A stretch of DNA of 64,000 bases from Berghia stephanieae (GCA_034508935.3 CM067453.1:6952908-7016907), one strand, 5' to 3'. Numbered from the stretch's first letter, positions 49,401 through 61,157 are shown. The notes: generated by a model from the sequence alone, not told the origin. Numbers and translations are program-made.

Positions 49401-50900
49401 ACTTAAAGATGTTTAAAATAAAGCACTGTACTTACACGTTGGAGTTTAAAATAAAATACTATGTGAAGTCGATGAAAAAAAGTTGAGCAAGACGGAAGAT
49501 ATGTTAAAAAAACATGGCATCCCGACTCATCTTTTTCAACAATTTTGAATGGAAAAACAAAACCCAAAAAAAATTAAATAAAATTTTTAAAAACTAAACA
49601 AATTAAATGGTTACCAAGACGGCATTTATTCAACAACTTCATTTAAGGGGAAACAACCCATGATGCGATTAAATGAGCAATTAAATAATACCACCCTTGA
49701 AAAATATCGCAAAATGGGAACTTGCTTTAAACCGAAATGTCCTTAAACCAAAATGGTTTAGAAGGTCCCCAAAATTTCAGTTTAAAGTAATTCTACTGTA
49801 TATCTTCAATGATTAATCTGTAAAATTTGTCTAAGATTTATAATTATTGCAAGGTTTTTGATAACAAAAGTGCAATCGTCATACAATAGAAATAAGCCGT
49901 TATCCAGGTTAATTTTTGCCTGACTCATTGACTACTCATTGACTATGACGTGACCCAAAAGACGTGTGCTAGTAACTCTGCTGTAGGTATACTAAGTCAT
50001 GAGGCTTAGTTGCCGTGAATAGGGTGCAGTAATGCGATGCGAGCAGAAATCTGGCATGCACAGAAGCAATGACAAATGTAATAAAATTGGTCGCAGACTG
50101 ACGTATATGGAGAGAAATGACGAGGAGTTCAGTTTTTTACAAGCAATGAAATTGGTAGACTCCTGGGTTCAATCTCTGTTACTTTCCACTTTGCAATAAT
50201 CACTCTCATCGTTGTCATCATCATCATCACCCTCATCATCATCATTTTAATCATTATCATATCAGGGGCCACATTTTAAAAAAAAAGGATATTCTCTAAC
50301 CTGACAGTGTATCCCCAGTGATGACGTTACAGAAGTAAGCTCTGGTGTTATTGTGTCTTCAAGTTTAATTTTATCACTGACATTAATGCTCTGTGAGCCT
50401 TCATCTTCTAGGTTAACATTGACGTCACTGAATTGTGAAAAGGTGTGGGGAGAGTTCTCTGCCTTGATGTCATCTTGAAGTAGAACCTTTACATCAGAAA
50501 ATTGTGAATCATTGTGAGAAGACTTTTCTACCTTAATTTCTACAGCTTCAAGTTTAACATTGACGTCACTGAATTGTAAAAAAGCGAGGGAAGAATTCTC
50601 TGCTTCGATGTCTTCATCTTCAAGTTTAATATTGACTTGCATGGTCTGTGGATGAGACTCTGGTATATTTTCATCTTCTACTGATTCAAGTTTAACACTA
50701 ACATCAGAAGACTGGCAAAAGGTTTGTGGTGATATTTTAGTCTTCATTAGATCTTCAAGGCCGTCAGTAAAAGATTGAACAGAATCCTCTGTCGCTACAT
50801 CTTCCAATCCAACATTTGAATGTGATGTCATGGAATATGTGCAATCTTCAGGTGAAAGCCACTCACGTTTGTCGGGTTCAATTTTATAAGATCCTTCCAT
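45276..50900 (-). CDS. ZNF-R: inverted paralogue of ZNF-L
   Basis: Coding exons on the minus strand: 50900-50301, 48164-48045, 46411-45276. The layout, splice sites and phases (0, 1) match ZNF-L. The predicted product has an acidic N-terminus with psi-K-x-E modules and ten C2H2 fingers. Two lesions relative to ZNF-L: exon 2 is one base short in a G-run (GAGGGCC for GAGGGGCC), which puts a stop before the exon end; and after finger 10 a 5-base loss in the linker shifts the frame, so the protein ends RTHRKSI while fingers 11-13 remain as decayed sequence at 45093-45270. It may be a pseudogene, or the exon-2 change may be an assembly indel. Introns (2.1 and 1.6 kb) are much shorter than in ZNF-L. 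Confidence 0.82.
46412..48044 (-). other. ZNF-R intron 2
   Basis: The first ~480 bases from the acceptor (to 46890) match the end of ZNF-L intron 2. It holds a CA repeat (47397-47412 and 47570-47590) and a SINE-B (47645-47865). No gene otherwise. Confidence 0.7.
47645..47865 (-). mobile_element. SINE-B copy (tRNA-derived)
   Basis: The minus strand has GTGGCTCAGCGGTATG (A-box), TTGCTTCGTACC, then GTTATTCCAGTCTTCCCTTG and GATGAATAAAGAGAGC. The family also occurs at 57167-57335 (+) and as fragments at 15095 and 30296. Confidence 0.75.
48045..48164 (-). CDS. ZNF-R coding exon 2, one base short
   Basis: The acceptor is CTTCCTTTTTCAG and the donor GCAAG|GTATTT. It encodes EPCNVNKGDQSCKTICEG and then shifts frame at the G-run. 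It has a 6-base tandem insertion (GTGCAA) before the donor that keeps phase. The exon is 120 nt where 121 would hold the ZNF-L frame. Confidence 0.75.
48165..50300 (-). other. ZNF-R intron 1
   Basis: Its start shares the GATGATGATG run with ZNF-L intron 1. 48780-49800 is rich in TTTAAACCGAAA-type words and ends CAGTTTAAAGTAATTCTACTG (49778-49798), which looks like one end of a decayed pogo-like element. A G-run lies at 49355-49368. No gene. Confidence 0.6.
50301..50900 (-). CDS. ZNF-R coding exon 1: acidic psi-K-x-E repeat domain
   Basis: It encodes 200 residues (donor CAG|GTTAGA). Start MEGSYKIEPDKREWL is shared with ZNF-L; a conserved acceptor (CCCCAG) lies 34 bases upstream. psi-K-x-E motifs have lysines at 70, 92, 116, 123, 146 and 179. 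Modules end in SQF/LQF as in ZNF-L, and one ~22-residue module is absent. The exon is fully open. Confidence 0.85.
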
Positions 50901-50934
50901 CCTTACTTCTCTCTACATGATGTAAGGAAAGACA

Positions 50935-51660
50935 CTGGGGAGAAAAAATACACAAGACAAGAAATGTATGAGAAAATAGAAAAGATGTCAAAGAGTGCTT
51001 GTTTTGTTGTTATGCTCGTCTGATGGTGCTTTAGGCAATAACAGATTTTGTAAGCATCATGAGTCTTTCATTGATCTCTGTTCTTTTCGTCTTTTTATCT
51101 TGAAAAGACTAGAGATGTCTTATCATCCATTTCTAAAGGCCATGTCTGGGAATATTCAAATCTCTCATTGAAATCTATGTCTAGCAATAAAAGAAGACGG
51201 CCCAAATTTAAAATCTGCACAACTTTTTTTTCAGGCTTGCCAGATTAATTTTACAAAATATTCCAAACAGCTAATAAAAACATACCAAGTTTCGCAAGTT
51301 TTGAAAGAACCTAAGTGATTGTTTTGTTTGTTTTTAGAGGTCCAATGGCACTTGCAACAGACTTGGGTCATTTAAGTAAGGAAAAGTAAGATGACAGGCT
51401 TAGATAAAAGGAGGAACAGAAGTCGATAATAGAAGTAATGTAGGCTACATCTGTATCTAGTCTGAGATTTAAATTGTCGCCTTAATTGGATCTTTGTTGA
51501 AAATGAACATTTGTACCTAGGTACTTTTACAAACAATATCTAATACTAAAACATGTATATAATACATCTTCTTCTTCTTCGCCTTCGTGGTCATTATAGT
51601 GGCTTCTTAAATAAAGGATTCAGACTACAGTTAACATTCATGGATTTCACGTCAGTGATA
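50935..51660 (-). promoter_or_regulatory. Upstream region of ZNF-R conserved with ZNF-L
   Basis: 50935-51170 matches 5150-5411, and about 51170-51660 matches 2770-3325, now adjacent. The LINE and hAT fragments seen at 3310-5150 in the left copy are absent here, so they were gained on the left after duplication. Confidence 0.5.
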
Positions 51661-53060
51661 AAAATCGTGGTACCTACGGTAGTTTATTAAAATTTTAATA
51701 TCTCATTGGGCAAAAAAGACATACAAGCTAAGGTTATGATAATGTTGTTCATCAGGGACGATTTCTTTTTTAAAATGCCAGTAAAAGGTAATTAAGTAGG
51801 TTTATTACAATTTTTTTATTTGCCAATTGATAAAACATGGAGCTATGGGTGGAACAAAATTTTAAAAAACAAAAAAAAAACATAGGTAGAACGAAATTGA
51901 CGCCATTCACTTATTGTTTTGAGCCAGCCGGTTATTATATTTTGAATGTTTCAACTTTTCCTTCAATTCTGAAACTAGACAAGATTGTGTTTTGTTTTGT
52001 TTTTGTTACCCCAATCCAATCCATGAAAATTTCCCCGTCCCCACCTCTCCGACTTGATCATTCGTTCACATCAAATTACTTTAATGAGAATATTTCCGTC
52101 CACGCTTATTGTATTATTTACAGTTAGTAAATTACTAACACACTCTCATTCAACTTCAAGCCATTTGACACCACGCCATTTTGAACAGAAAATACAGTGT
52201 TGTGTTCAGTGAGGGGACAACAACTAATTTTCGGAGACGGGAGAGCGCTTCTACTGCTGCAAATATAGTGATTCCACCTTAGAATCACTATTCGCAGTAC
52301 AGGAGACCTTCCAAAGCTCCTTGTGCTAGCATTTCTTTCAATTTGTATTTTCACCCTAGATTTTTGTCATGAGTTTATTTATTCAATTTGTCAACTGTCG
52401 AGTTTAAACAACTCTAGAACAAACCTTGATAGAGTAGTGAAAGTTTAAACTTTCCTAATACGACTATTGTTTTGGTTTTCTGTCGCCATTTTGTTTTGTG
52501 AAATATTGAAATTAAGCAGTCCTAGGTTTTTTTTTTTGTTTTTTTCTATTAGGATATTTCATTAGCTCGAGGTCGGAGGATATTTTTTTTAGTAGGTTCA
52601 GGTTAGTCATAAGTCTTATTAAAGGTGCTTGGGTGATTGTTTTTCCTATTAGGGTTAGTTAAAGATACTAGGTTTTATTTTGCTTAGGCTTAGGGTTAGT
52701 TGAGGGAATATTTGAGTTGCTTCCATTAGTCATTAGCACGAGGAGCTTTCGGAAGGCCTCCCCGCAGTATTACTAATGACTGTGAATAACCACTTCGTTT
52801 GAATAGCTAAGAAATAAGAAGGTAGTTTCACTCAATAAACCGAGCTGTAAGGGATTTCCACTTGATGATATAAGTTGTTTTCAAAAATCCTTAAATCGAT
52901 ACAACTCACCCAAGACTATCAAAAAATTATATTGGTTCCCATAACTTAAAAACACATTTTATCTAAAACAATTTTTGGGGCCAACTTTCTGTTTAGGAAG
53001 ACTGATTCTAAAACTTGATATGCTAAGCCATGTAGTTTCAGCACTTTATCACCCCTTCAT
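51661..53060. other. Intergenic, no gene seen
   Basis: AT-rich; the short frames at 51837-52127 and 52124-52354 have no recognised motif. Contains AGGTTAG/AGGGTTAG-like words (52540-52700) without tandem order. Confidence 0.5.
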
Positions 53061-53067
53061 TCTCTCT

Positions 53068-53255
53068 CAAGACCATAGAATTAAACGAATGAAAATACGT
53101 ACGAAGCCTAAAAAGTGTCCACCAATGAAGGCATTCAGCGCCATTATATCTTGGGCTGGGAACATAGAATTAAACGAATGAGAATACGTACGAAGCCTAA
53201 AAAGTGTCCACCAATGAAAGCATTCAGCGCCATTTTGTTGTTGGCTGAGAATGTA
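53068..53255. repeat. Two-copy tandem duplication, ~95-bp unit
   Basis: ATAGAATTAAACGAATGARA through GCATTCAGCGCCATT occurs at about 53077-53160 and 53166-53235. Confidence 0.85.
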
Positions 53256-53439
53256 GTAATTACCATTCATTCGGTATCTATGTCAACATAACGACACAAG
53301 AACAACAACAAACAATATCAAAATCCACAATAAAATGTTTCAGAACTGTTGCGTATATTTATGGCACAACGAAGATGTCAAAAAATGAAGTTAGAGAATG
53401 TGTGTAATCATGTATTATGATAACCTGTAATGTGTTTTC

Positions 53440-54075
53440 CAACCACCACATCATCTACTACTACAACCACCACCACAATATCATCACTAACACTACTACT
53501 ACAACCACCAGCCCCACATCATCATCACTACCACTACTACTACACCACCACCAGCACATCATCATCACTACCACTACTACAATCACCACAACCACATCGT
53601 CATCACTACCACTACTACTGCAACCACCACCACCATATCATCATCATTACCACTACTACCACAACCACCACCACCACTACTACTACAACCACCACCACAT
53701 CACTACCTCAACTACTACAACCACCACCACAATAGCATCACTACCACTACTACTACAACCACCACAACCACATCGTCATCACGACCACTACTACTACAAC
53801 CACCACCATATCATTACAATTACCACTACTACTACAACCACCACTACCACCATATCATTACCATTACCACTACTACTGCAACCACCACAACCACATCGTC
53901 ATCACTACCACTACTACTGCAACCACCACTACCACTATATCATCACCATTACAACTACTACTACAACCACCACAGCCACATCATCATCACTACTACTACA
54001 ACTACAACCACCACCACATTATCATCACTACCACTACTACTACTGCAACCACCACCACCATATCATCATCATTGA
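53440..54075. repeat. ACC/ACT/ATC compound triplet array
   Basis: Units such as CCACTACTACTACAACCACC and ACCACATCATCATCACT recur at irregular spacing. The long His/Thr/Tyr-rich open frame is a by-product of triplet periodicity, not a gene. Confidence 0.9.
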
Positions 54076-54089
54076 AATATTTTTTTTTA

Positions 54090-54383
54090 ATTGAGCTTTA
54101 TATAGTGCAATATCTACTAAATGTGCTCAAAGCGCTTTACAAGGGGTCCCTGGTCAACATTTAACATGTAGGATGGGACATGACGCCTGTTAGGCGATAT
54201 TACAATTTTTCGGACAAAGACAACTCTGTTAACGGCCAGGTACTCATTTTACACCTGAGTACGGTGAGAGAATGTGAGTAAAGAGCCTTTTCCAAGGACT
54301 CAACTATGCGCCGAGCGCGAGGCTCGAACCCAGGACCTTCCGATCCGGAAGCGAGTGTCATACTACTAGACCACATAGCCGCA
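54090..54383 (-). mobile_element. SINE-A copy inside the triplet array
   Basis: Near full length: minus strand GCGGCTATGTGGTCTAGTAG (A-box region), GGTTCGAGCCTCG (B-box), and the tail CGCTTTGAGCACATTTAGTA. The array continues on both sides. Confidence 0.9.
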
Positions 54384-55234
54384 TCATTACCACTACTACT
54401 ACAAACACCACCACCACATCATCATCACGACCACTACTACTACAACCACCACCACCACCATATCATTACCATTACCACTACTACTACAACCACCACCACA
54501 TCATCATCACTACCACTACTACTACAACTACAATCATCACCACCACCACATCATCATCACTATTACTACTACAACTACAACCACCACCAACACCACATCA
54601 CCTCACTAACACTCAGTACTACAATCACTACCATTAGGTTTTGGAGCTTTACTTCATTTGAAATAAGGAAACTTCGGAATTGTATTTGGCATTGTGTTTA
54701 TATATCATAATATAATTCTAATCAGTTATCTATTTAGAACTAGACACTATACAATATGTATGCCAAATACCACCCCAATTCCCCTTTCTTGTGTGCGGAA
54801 TTCCTCTTTCGGCATTGAAATTGAGTGTGAGAGAGTCATCACTACACACATAAACAACAGAAACAATTTAAAAACAAGACTATGACACGCAACCACTCAC
54901 ACACGAGGCTATACTATTTATCCTTTTCTCTATATAGAATAGGACAAGACAAACAATAGCATTGACTCTCGCTACACTTCGCATTGATGTTTGTCGTCTC
55001 ACGAGTTCAACTCTCGGTCGACCTGTCAATATTCCTTTTTGCCTCGGACGTAATCATTAATAGAATGTTGTGTGGTTTTGACCGTGAAGAAAACCTTAAG
55101 AAGTCACATTTATATCATTTTAGAGAGATCGTTTTGAATAATTTTGAGTTAAACGAGCGAGCAGCAACTTGTTTTCATGAACGGCCGATCAGCGCTTGTT
55201 TACTATAGTAACGCGATTCCCAGCCAACAGCAAA

Positions 55235-55325
55235 ATGGCGGATATTTTTCTCATCGAGGCCGCTGGTTGGTTAGCCAATAAGAGCACCGTACGGTTTCCA
55301 TTGGGTAAATTCCTTGGCTGGGAAT
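55235..55325 (+). CDS. Possible first coding exon, copy 1 (MADIFLIEAAGWLANKST)
   Basis: ATG in a strong context (CAAAATGGCGG) opens MADIFLIEAAGWLANKST then VRFPLGKFLGWE. The exon may end at GGAAT|GTAAGT, a near-perfect donor. The 250 bases upstream (54960-55230) are conserved with copy 2 and less AT-rich, like a promoter/5' leader. No downstream exon is found, and the peptide matches nothing I recognise. It could be a promoter/first-exon fragment. Confidence 0.3.
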
Positions 55326-57000
55326 GTAAGTATTACCATTCATTCGGTCTCTATGTCAACATAACGACACAAGAAAAACAACAAACAATAGCAAAATCCA
55401 CAATAAAATATTTATGCCACAACGAAGCTGTCAAAAAATGAAGTTAGAGAATGTGTGTAATCATGTATTATAATAACCTATAATATGTTTTCCAACCACC
55501 ACATCATCACTGTCACTACTACTACTACAACCACCATTACCGCTTCATCACTACCACAATTACTACAACCACCACCACTGCATCATTATCACTACCACTA
55601 CACCGCCACCACATCATCATCACCACTACAACGACCACCACTCCATCATCATCACTACCACTACTAATACACGATCACTACCACCACTATTACAACCACC
55701 ACCACATCATCATCATCACGACCACTACAACTGCAACAACCACCACCTCATCATCACTACCTCTACTACTACAACCACCACCACAATATCATCACTAATA
55801 CTACTACTACAACCACCAGCACCACATCATTATCACTACCACTACTACTACACCACTACCAGCACATCATCATCACTACCACCACTACTACTACTACCAC
55901 CACAACCACATCGTCATCACTATCACTACTACTGCAACCACCACCACCATATCATCATCATTACCACTACTACTACTACAACCACCACCACCACTACTAC
56001 TACAACCACCATCACATCATCATCACTACCTCAACTACTACAACCACCACCACAATATCATCACTACCACTACTACCACAACCACCAGCACCACATCATT
56101 ATCACTACCACTACTACACCAACACTAGCACATCATCATCACTCCACTACTACTACAACCACCACAACCACATTGTCATCACGACCACTACTACTACAAC
56201 CACCACCACCACCACCATATCATTACCATTACCACTACTACTACAACCACCACAACCACATCGTCATCACTACCACTACTACTGCAACCACCACCACCAT
56301 TTCATCACCATTACAACTACTACTACAACTACAACCACCACCGCATTATCATCACTACCACTACTACTGCAACCACCACCACAATATCATCATCATTGAT
56401 TTTTTTAAAAAATTGAGCTTTATATAGTGCAATATCTACTAAATGTGCTCAAAGCGCTTTACATTCACAGGGGGTCCCTGGTCAACATTTAACATGTAGG
56501 ACGGGGCATGACGCCTGTTAGGCGATATTACAATTTTTCGGACAAAGACAACTCTGTTAACGACCAGGTACTCACACACGAGGCTATACTATTTATCCTT
56601 TTCTCTATATAGAACAGGACAAGACAAACAAGAGCTTGACTCTCTCTTCACTTCGCATTGATGTTTGTCGTCTGACGAGTTCAACTCTCGGTCGACCTGC
56701 CAATATTCCTTTTTGTCTAGGACGTAATCATTAATAGAGTGTTGTGTGGTTTGAACGTGAATAAAACCTTAAGAAGTCACATTTATATCATTTTAGAGAC
56801 ATCGTTTTGAATAATTTTGAGTTAAACGAGCGAGCGGGAAGTTATTTTCTTAGATTTCATGAACGGCCGATCAGCGCTTGTTTAATATAGTAACGCGATT
56901 CCCAGCCCATGTCTCAATGGCGGATATTTTTCTCATCGAGGTTGCTGGTTGGTTAGCCAATAAGAGCACCGTACGGTTTCCATTGGGTAAATTCCTTGCT
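55310..57000. repeat. Tandem segmental duplication, copy 2
   Basis: Repeats copy 1 in order: ATTCATTCGGTCTCTATGTC, the triplet array (55490-56395), the 3' half of the same SINE-A (56412-56574), then CACACGAGGCTATACTATTT and the MADIF block. The 5' half of the SINE and the following array are missing, deleted between two ACTCA words. Confidence 0.85.
56412..56574 (-). mobile_element. SINE-A copy, deleted after duplication
   Basis: Tail half only, at the equivalent position to the SINE at 54090-54383; stops at GGTACTCA and joins CACACGAGG directly. Confidence 0.85.
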
Positions 57001-57042
57001 CGAGACTCACTTCGCACTTTCGCATATTAGCCTAAATTGTCT
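56917..57042 (+). pseudogene. Second copy of the MADIF exon, diverged 3' end
   Basis: Encodes MADIFLIEVAGWLANKST and VRFPLGKFLA, then departs from copy 1 at CTTGC(TCGAG) and stops. The splice donor of copy 1 is not retained. Preceding leader sequence is conserved. Confidence 0.35.
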
Positions 57043-57094
57043 ATAAAATTACTTTTCTTCAAATGTTGACAGTCCTCTTATCGGTCCTACTAAT

Positions 57095-58140
57095 TGCCGT
57101 GCGGAGACTTGCTCGGATGCCGTCTAGAGTCGTCCGGAGCCGTCTGGAGGCCGTCTGAAGCATTTAGACGAATGGTACCGGGTTCGATCACCCGCAGCCA
57201 CGCGGTGTGGGCTTGAGCAAGTCACCTCACCTTAGCTCAATTTGTGGCTAACGCCTGGGTTATTCCAGTCTTCCCTTGGAATAGACTCTAGAGACAAATT
57301 TCCCCTATGGGATGAATAAAGGGAATTTTTATTAAATGCTTCAGACGGCTCCGGACAGCATCCGGACAGTTTGGGTGCGAGAGTGCTCCACAACAGTTTC
57401 TAGAAAACTTCGGGCAGCTCTGAGGGACTACGGACGGCACCAGACGGCTCCAGTCGGTATCCGAGCCGCCCACTGAGGCTCTAGGTGGTTACAGACGATT
57501 TCAATAGCCTTCGGATAGCCCCAGATGCTTCTGGATGGCTTCGGACGGCTCCAGATTTCTCTAAGAGCTTCCGGTGGCTTCTAAATGCATTGGCCGGCCT
57601 ATAGAAAGCTCCGGGCGGTTCCAGACGGCTCCCGGTGGTTTCTGGAAAGCTTTGGACAGCTCTGGGGGTCTCCGGATGGCTGCAGAATGCTTTAAATGCC
57701 CTCCCGGCGGCTCCAGGCGGCTCCGGTGGTTCTGTATGGCTCCGGGCGGCTTCTAGAAAGCTTCGATAGCTCTGAGGGTCTCCAGTGGGTTAAGAATGCA
57801 TTAGATGACCCCCCCCCCCCCCCCCACCACCCAGACGGCACCCGTGGCTTCGGACGGCTACCGGAAAGCTTCAGATAGCTCTAGGGGCCTCCGGATGGCT
57901 TCAGATGACCTCCGGACGGCTTCTGGAAAGCTTCGGAGAGCTCTGGGGGCCTCCGGATTGCTTCAGAATACTTTAGATGACCTCTGGACGGCACCAGACG
58001 GCATCCGGACGGCTCAAGGCGGCCTCCGAACTGCTTCTGGAAAACTTTGGACTGTTCTGAGAGCCTCCAGATGGCTTCAGAATGTTTTATATGACCCCGG
58101 ACGGCACCAGCCGCCTCCAGACAGCCTCCAATTAGTAGGA
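57095..58140. repeat. GC-rich minisatellite (CGGACGGCT / CTCCGGATGGCTTCAGAATG)
   Basis: Imperfect ~110-bp units: CTGGAAAGCTTTGGACAGCT, CTGGGGGTCTCCGGATGGCT, TCAGAATGCTTTAAATGACC, then CGGACGGCACCAGACGGC words. About five units at 57640-58110, and smaller words earlier. A C-run interrupts at 57809-57826. Much more GC-rich than the rest of the window. Confidence 0.85.
57167..57335 (+). mobile_element. SINE-B copy at the centre of an inverted minisatellite
   Basis: GGTACCGGGTTCGATCACC (B-box), GTGTGGGCTTGAGCAAGTCA, TTATTCCAGTCTTCCCTTGG and GGGATGAATAAAGGGAATTT. Flanked by GTCTGAAGCATTTA (57153-57166) and its exact reverse complement TAAATGCTTCAGAC (57333-57346). Confidence 0.85.
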
Positions 58141-58258
58141 CCCTCTTATTGGGTTTGAAGACTCGTGTATGTTTGTTACCAGCCATCATGCCATAATATA
58201 TTTCGTTGCTGGAATTCGGATTGAGGGGTAAGGGTGGCAGTAGATAGATAAATAGATA

Positions 58259-58791
58259 TTTGTTTGTTTGTTTTTAAGGGTTTTACGGCGCTTGCAACAC
58301 ATTTAGGTTATATCAGCGCCAGTAAAAAGGAAGAAAATGGAATAGTAAAAAGTTCTAGAATTACAATTAAAGCACCCAAGAGAAAGGAAGACAAAGGGGA
58401 ATTGGGAACAAATAGGGATCAGATGCAGATTCCAAGAGCAAACCATCAATGTACTTAGTTTGAGATCACCTATAAGTCTCATCCGGACACAAGCACAAAA
58501 TCCAACAAAGAGGAGTACACTCAAATGCTTACAGTATACATTTAAAATAACAAACATAATAATACATAACAGAGAGATGATTTACAAGGAAAAAAAATAT
58601 CATCTCCCAAAACAATAACTATGCATTTGACTGTTTCCCTCCCAGCTAGGACTCAGGCCAGGGCTAGGAAAAAACCAAGTAATCTCATTCCGAGACAAAG
58701 ACAGAAAGCAAATTGGAAAACAGATATTGGGGGATAGAAGACACAGTAAGTGCCACCCTGCCCACTATGGGAGGCCAGGATCCCCACCCAG
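58259..58791 (-). repeat. REP-A, full length with 12-bp target duplication
   Basis: GATAAATAGATA at 58247-58258 and 58792-58803 flanks a 533-bp insert. It starts on its own strand CTGGGTGGGGATCCTGGCCT and ends in GCGCCGTAAAACCCTTAAAA plus a (AAAC)n tail. Second independent proof of the REP-A boundaries. Confidence 0.92.
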
Positions 58792-58804
58792 GATAAATAG
58801 ATAG

Positions 58805-58940
58805 ATCTATCTGGAATTTAGTAATGTATTTATGTCTTTATTGGGTTTTTTTTGGGGTTTTTTTTTTGTTGTTAGCTGAAGAAGGGTTTTGAGCCCGAAA
58901 CGTTCCGTCTTTGGTATTTTATTTTATTCTTGTTTAAAAC
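58805..58940 (+). mobile_element. Penelope-like hammerhead-motif repeat, copy 3
   Basis: CTGAAGA, then AGGGTTTTGAGCCC (a GGGTT/AGCCC helix II), then GAAAC, a CG/CG mini-helix around TTC, and TC as cleavage dinucleotide (58877-58909). Helix I pairing is poor. Same flanks as 18355-18480. Confidence 0.5.
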
Positions 58941-59299
58941 TGTTACTTTAATTTTTTAAAAGATTTTTACAGTCCACAGTTGCTAGCAGCTTAGTATCAC
59001 ATCACACCAATACTGCCGTTTTATTAAGAACACAGTATATGTTATTTAGTTAACATTGCATATACTGTGTTTTTAAAAACAACGGCAGAATAGCAGCCCA
59101 TCACGGGAGGACAAAGACCTCACCCAACAAAAGGAGTTTATATTAACCAGTTTACTACCGCACTCTATAAAGACATGTATATACAAATTTGTTCAGAAAT
59201 ATCGTCCTTCAAATATCCATCAACTTAAATGACCCCCGTCTTGGCAAACACTCTCAAACCTGGGGCGAGGTTCAAGAGTTTTTGCCAATATCAGAGTCA

Positions 59300-59800
59300 T
59301 TTGTTTTTGTTTGTTTTTTAAGGGTTTTACGGCGCTTGCAATACATTAAGGTCATATCAGTGCCAGTAAAAATAGGATAGTAAAAAGTTATACATTGCGA
59401 ATTAAAGCACCTAAGAAAAGGTAAGACAAAGGGGAATAGGTTCAAATAGGGAACAGATGTAGATTCCAAAAGCACACTATCAAAGTACTTAGTTTGAGAT
59501 CACCTAAAAGTCTCACCAGACACAAGCACGTGTCCCCACTAAGAGGAATACACTCAAATATTTACAAATCATATATAACATGTAAACAAAAATAATACAG
59601 TACATAACAGAGGAAAAAAATATCACCTCCCAAAACTAACTATAAATTTGACCATTTCCCTCTCAGCCAAGGTCAGGACAAAACCAAGTAATCTCATTCC
59701 AAGACAAAGACAGAAAGCAAGTTGGAAAACAGATATAGGGGGATAGAAGACATTGTAATTACTTCCCTGCCCACTGTGGAAGGTCAGGAACCCCACCCGT
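59300..59800 (-). repeat. REP-A copy
   Basis: Full set of landmarks on the minus strand; flanking GAGTCATTT / GGGTCATTT is a possible target duplication. Confidence 0.8.
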
Positions 59801-60149
59801 GAGGGTCATTTAAATCGACCGATATTAGAAGGACGAGTTTTCTGGCCAAATTAAAAAAAAATACCTACACACGTGTCTTTCCAGAATACAGCAATTAACT
59901 GGTTCATAATAGTTTTCCTAATTATCAAACACAAAAACATGCACACAACTAATAAAAAAAGGAACAAAAAATAGCACTGCGTTTGTAGTAAACTCGATTT
60001 ATTTCCCCAAAGGTTAAAGGTTAAAACACATTATACATATCATTTTGAAACTCAACAGTCCATATATCATTTCATCAATACAACGGCGTCTACTTGAAAT
60101 GTTTGTAAAAATCTAACGACGAAATTTATTAAGATTGTTTGTGTTTTTT

Positions 60150-60691
60150 TGTTTTTGTTTTGTGGGTTAAAACACATTTAGGTTATTCAGCACCAGTAAA
60201 AAGGTATAAAATGGGATAGTTTGTTTGTTTTTAGGGGTTTTACGGCGCTTGCGACACATTTAGGTCATATCGGCGCCAGATAATAGGTAGAAAATGGGAT
60301 AGTATAAAAAGTTGTAGATTTAAAATTGAAAGCACACGAGAAAAAGTAAGACAAGGGGGAATGGTTCAAATAGGGAACAGATGTAGATTCCAAGAGCATA
60401 CTTTCAGTTTTCTTAGTTTGAGATCACCTAAATGTCTCATCCAGACACAAGCACAGGATCTCACTAAGAGAAATACACTCAAATGTTTACAGATCATTCT
60501 TTCAAACCATATAAAAAATAAATAACAGTACACAACAGAGAATGAGTTTATGCACCAAAAAAATAATCATTTCCTGATGAGAGCGAATGCTCAAAACAAG
60601 ATTCTAGAAGTTGATCATAATTATACTTGAAATATTTCATAAATAGCTCCTTTTATCACACAGTTGAGCATTATTTCATGGTTTTTGTTTT

Positions 60692-60768
<77 letters not shown>

Positions 60769-61110
60769 ATATATATATATTTAAAGTCAGCTGTATCGAT
60801 GATATAAGGTGTATAGAAAACTTTTAAAAAAGTTTTGCTCGTCATAAGTAGAAATAAGATAGTTTGTTTGTTTTTAAGGGTTTTACAACACATTTACGTC
60901 ATTGCAGCGCCAGTAAAAAGGAAGAAAATGGGATAGTAAAAAGTTCTAGAATTACAATTGAAGCACCAAAGAAAATGTAAGAGAAAGGGGAATTGGTTCA
61001 AATAGGGAACAGATGTAGATTCTAAGAACACACTATCAAAGTACTTAGTTTAAGATCACCTAAAAGTCTCATCCAGACATAAGCAAATGTCCCCATTAAG
61101 GGCCTGGAAT
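60150..61110 (-). repeat. REP-A copies (three 5'-truncated) around an AT microsatellite
   Basis: Tail-end starts (AAGGGTTTTACGGCGC or variants) lie at about 60165, 60232 and 60873; each runs for 70-330 bases. A (TA)n tract occupies 60697-60780. Confidence 0.75.
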
Positions 61111-61157
61111 CGTAAAAATACTTAGGAAAATAGGAATAGAAAGGCTTTGGACAGTAC

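Larger units (their letters stand above)
53240..55310. repeat. Tandem segmental duplication, copy 1
   Basis: From CCATTCATTCGGTATCTATG (53265) through an ACC/ACT/ATC array (53440-54075 and 54390-54630) with an embedded SINE-A, to the block CACACGAGGCTATACTATTT..TAAATTCCTTGG (54897-55317). It matches copy 2 at about 55310-57000. Confidence 0.85.

Noticed and set aside
52540-52700. Interstitial telomere-like (TTAGGG) array
   Set aside because: Only scattered AGGTTAG/AGGGTTAG words without tandem order.
53417-54094. 225-residue His/Thr-rich open frame and similar frames at 54306-54710 and 56173-56427
   Set aside because: They arise from the ACC/ATC triplet array; unrelated frames are equally open and there is no start, splice or domain evidence.
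57574-58158. Open frames across the GC-rich region
   Set aside because: Tandem minisatellite words of roughly triplet spacing; no codon conservation between units and no matching start.
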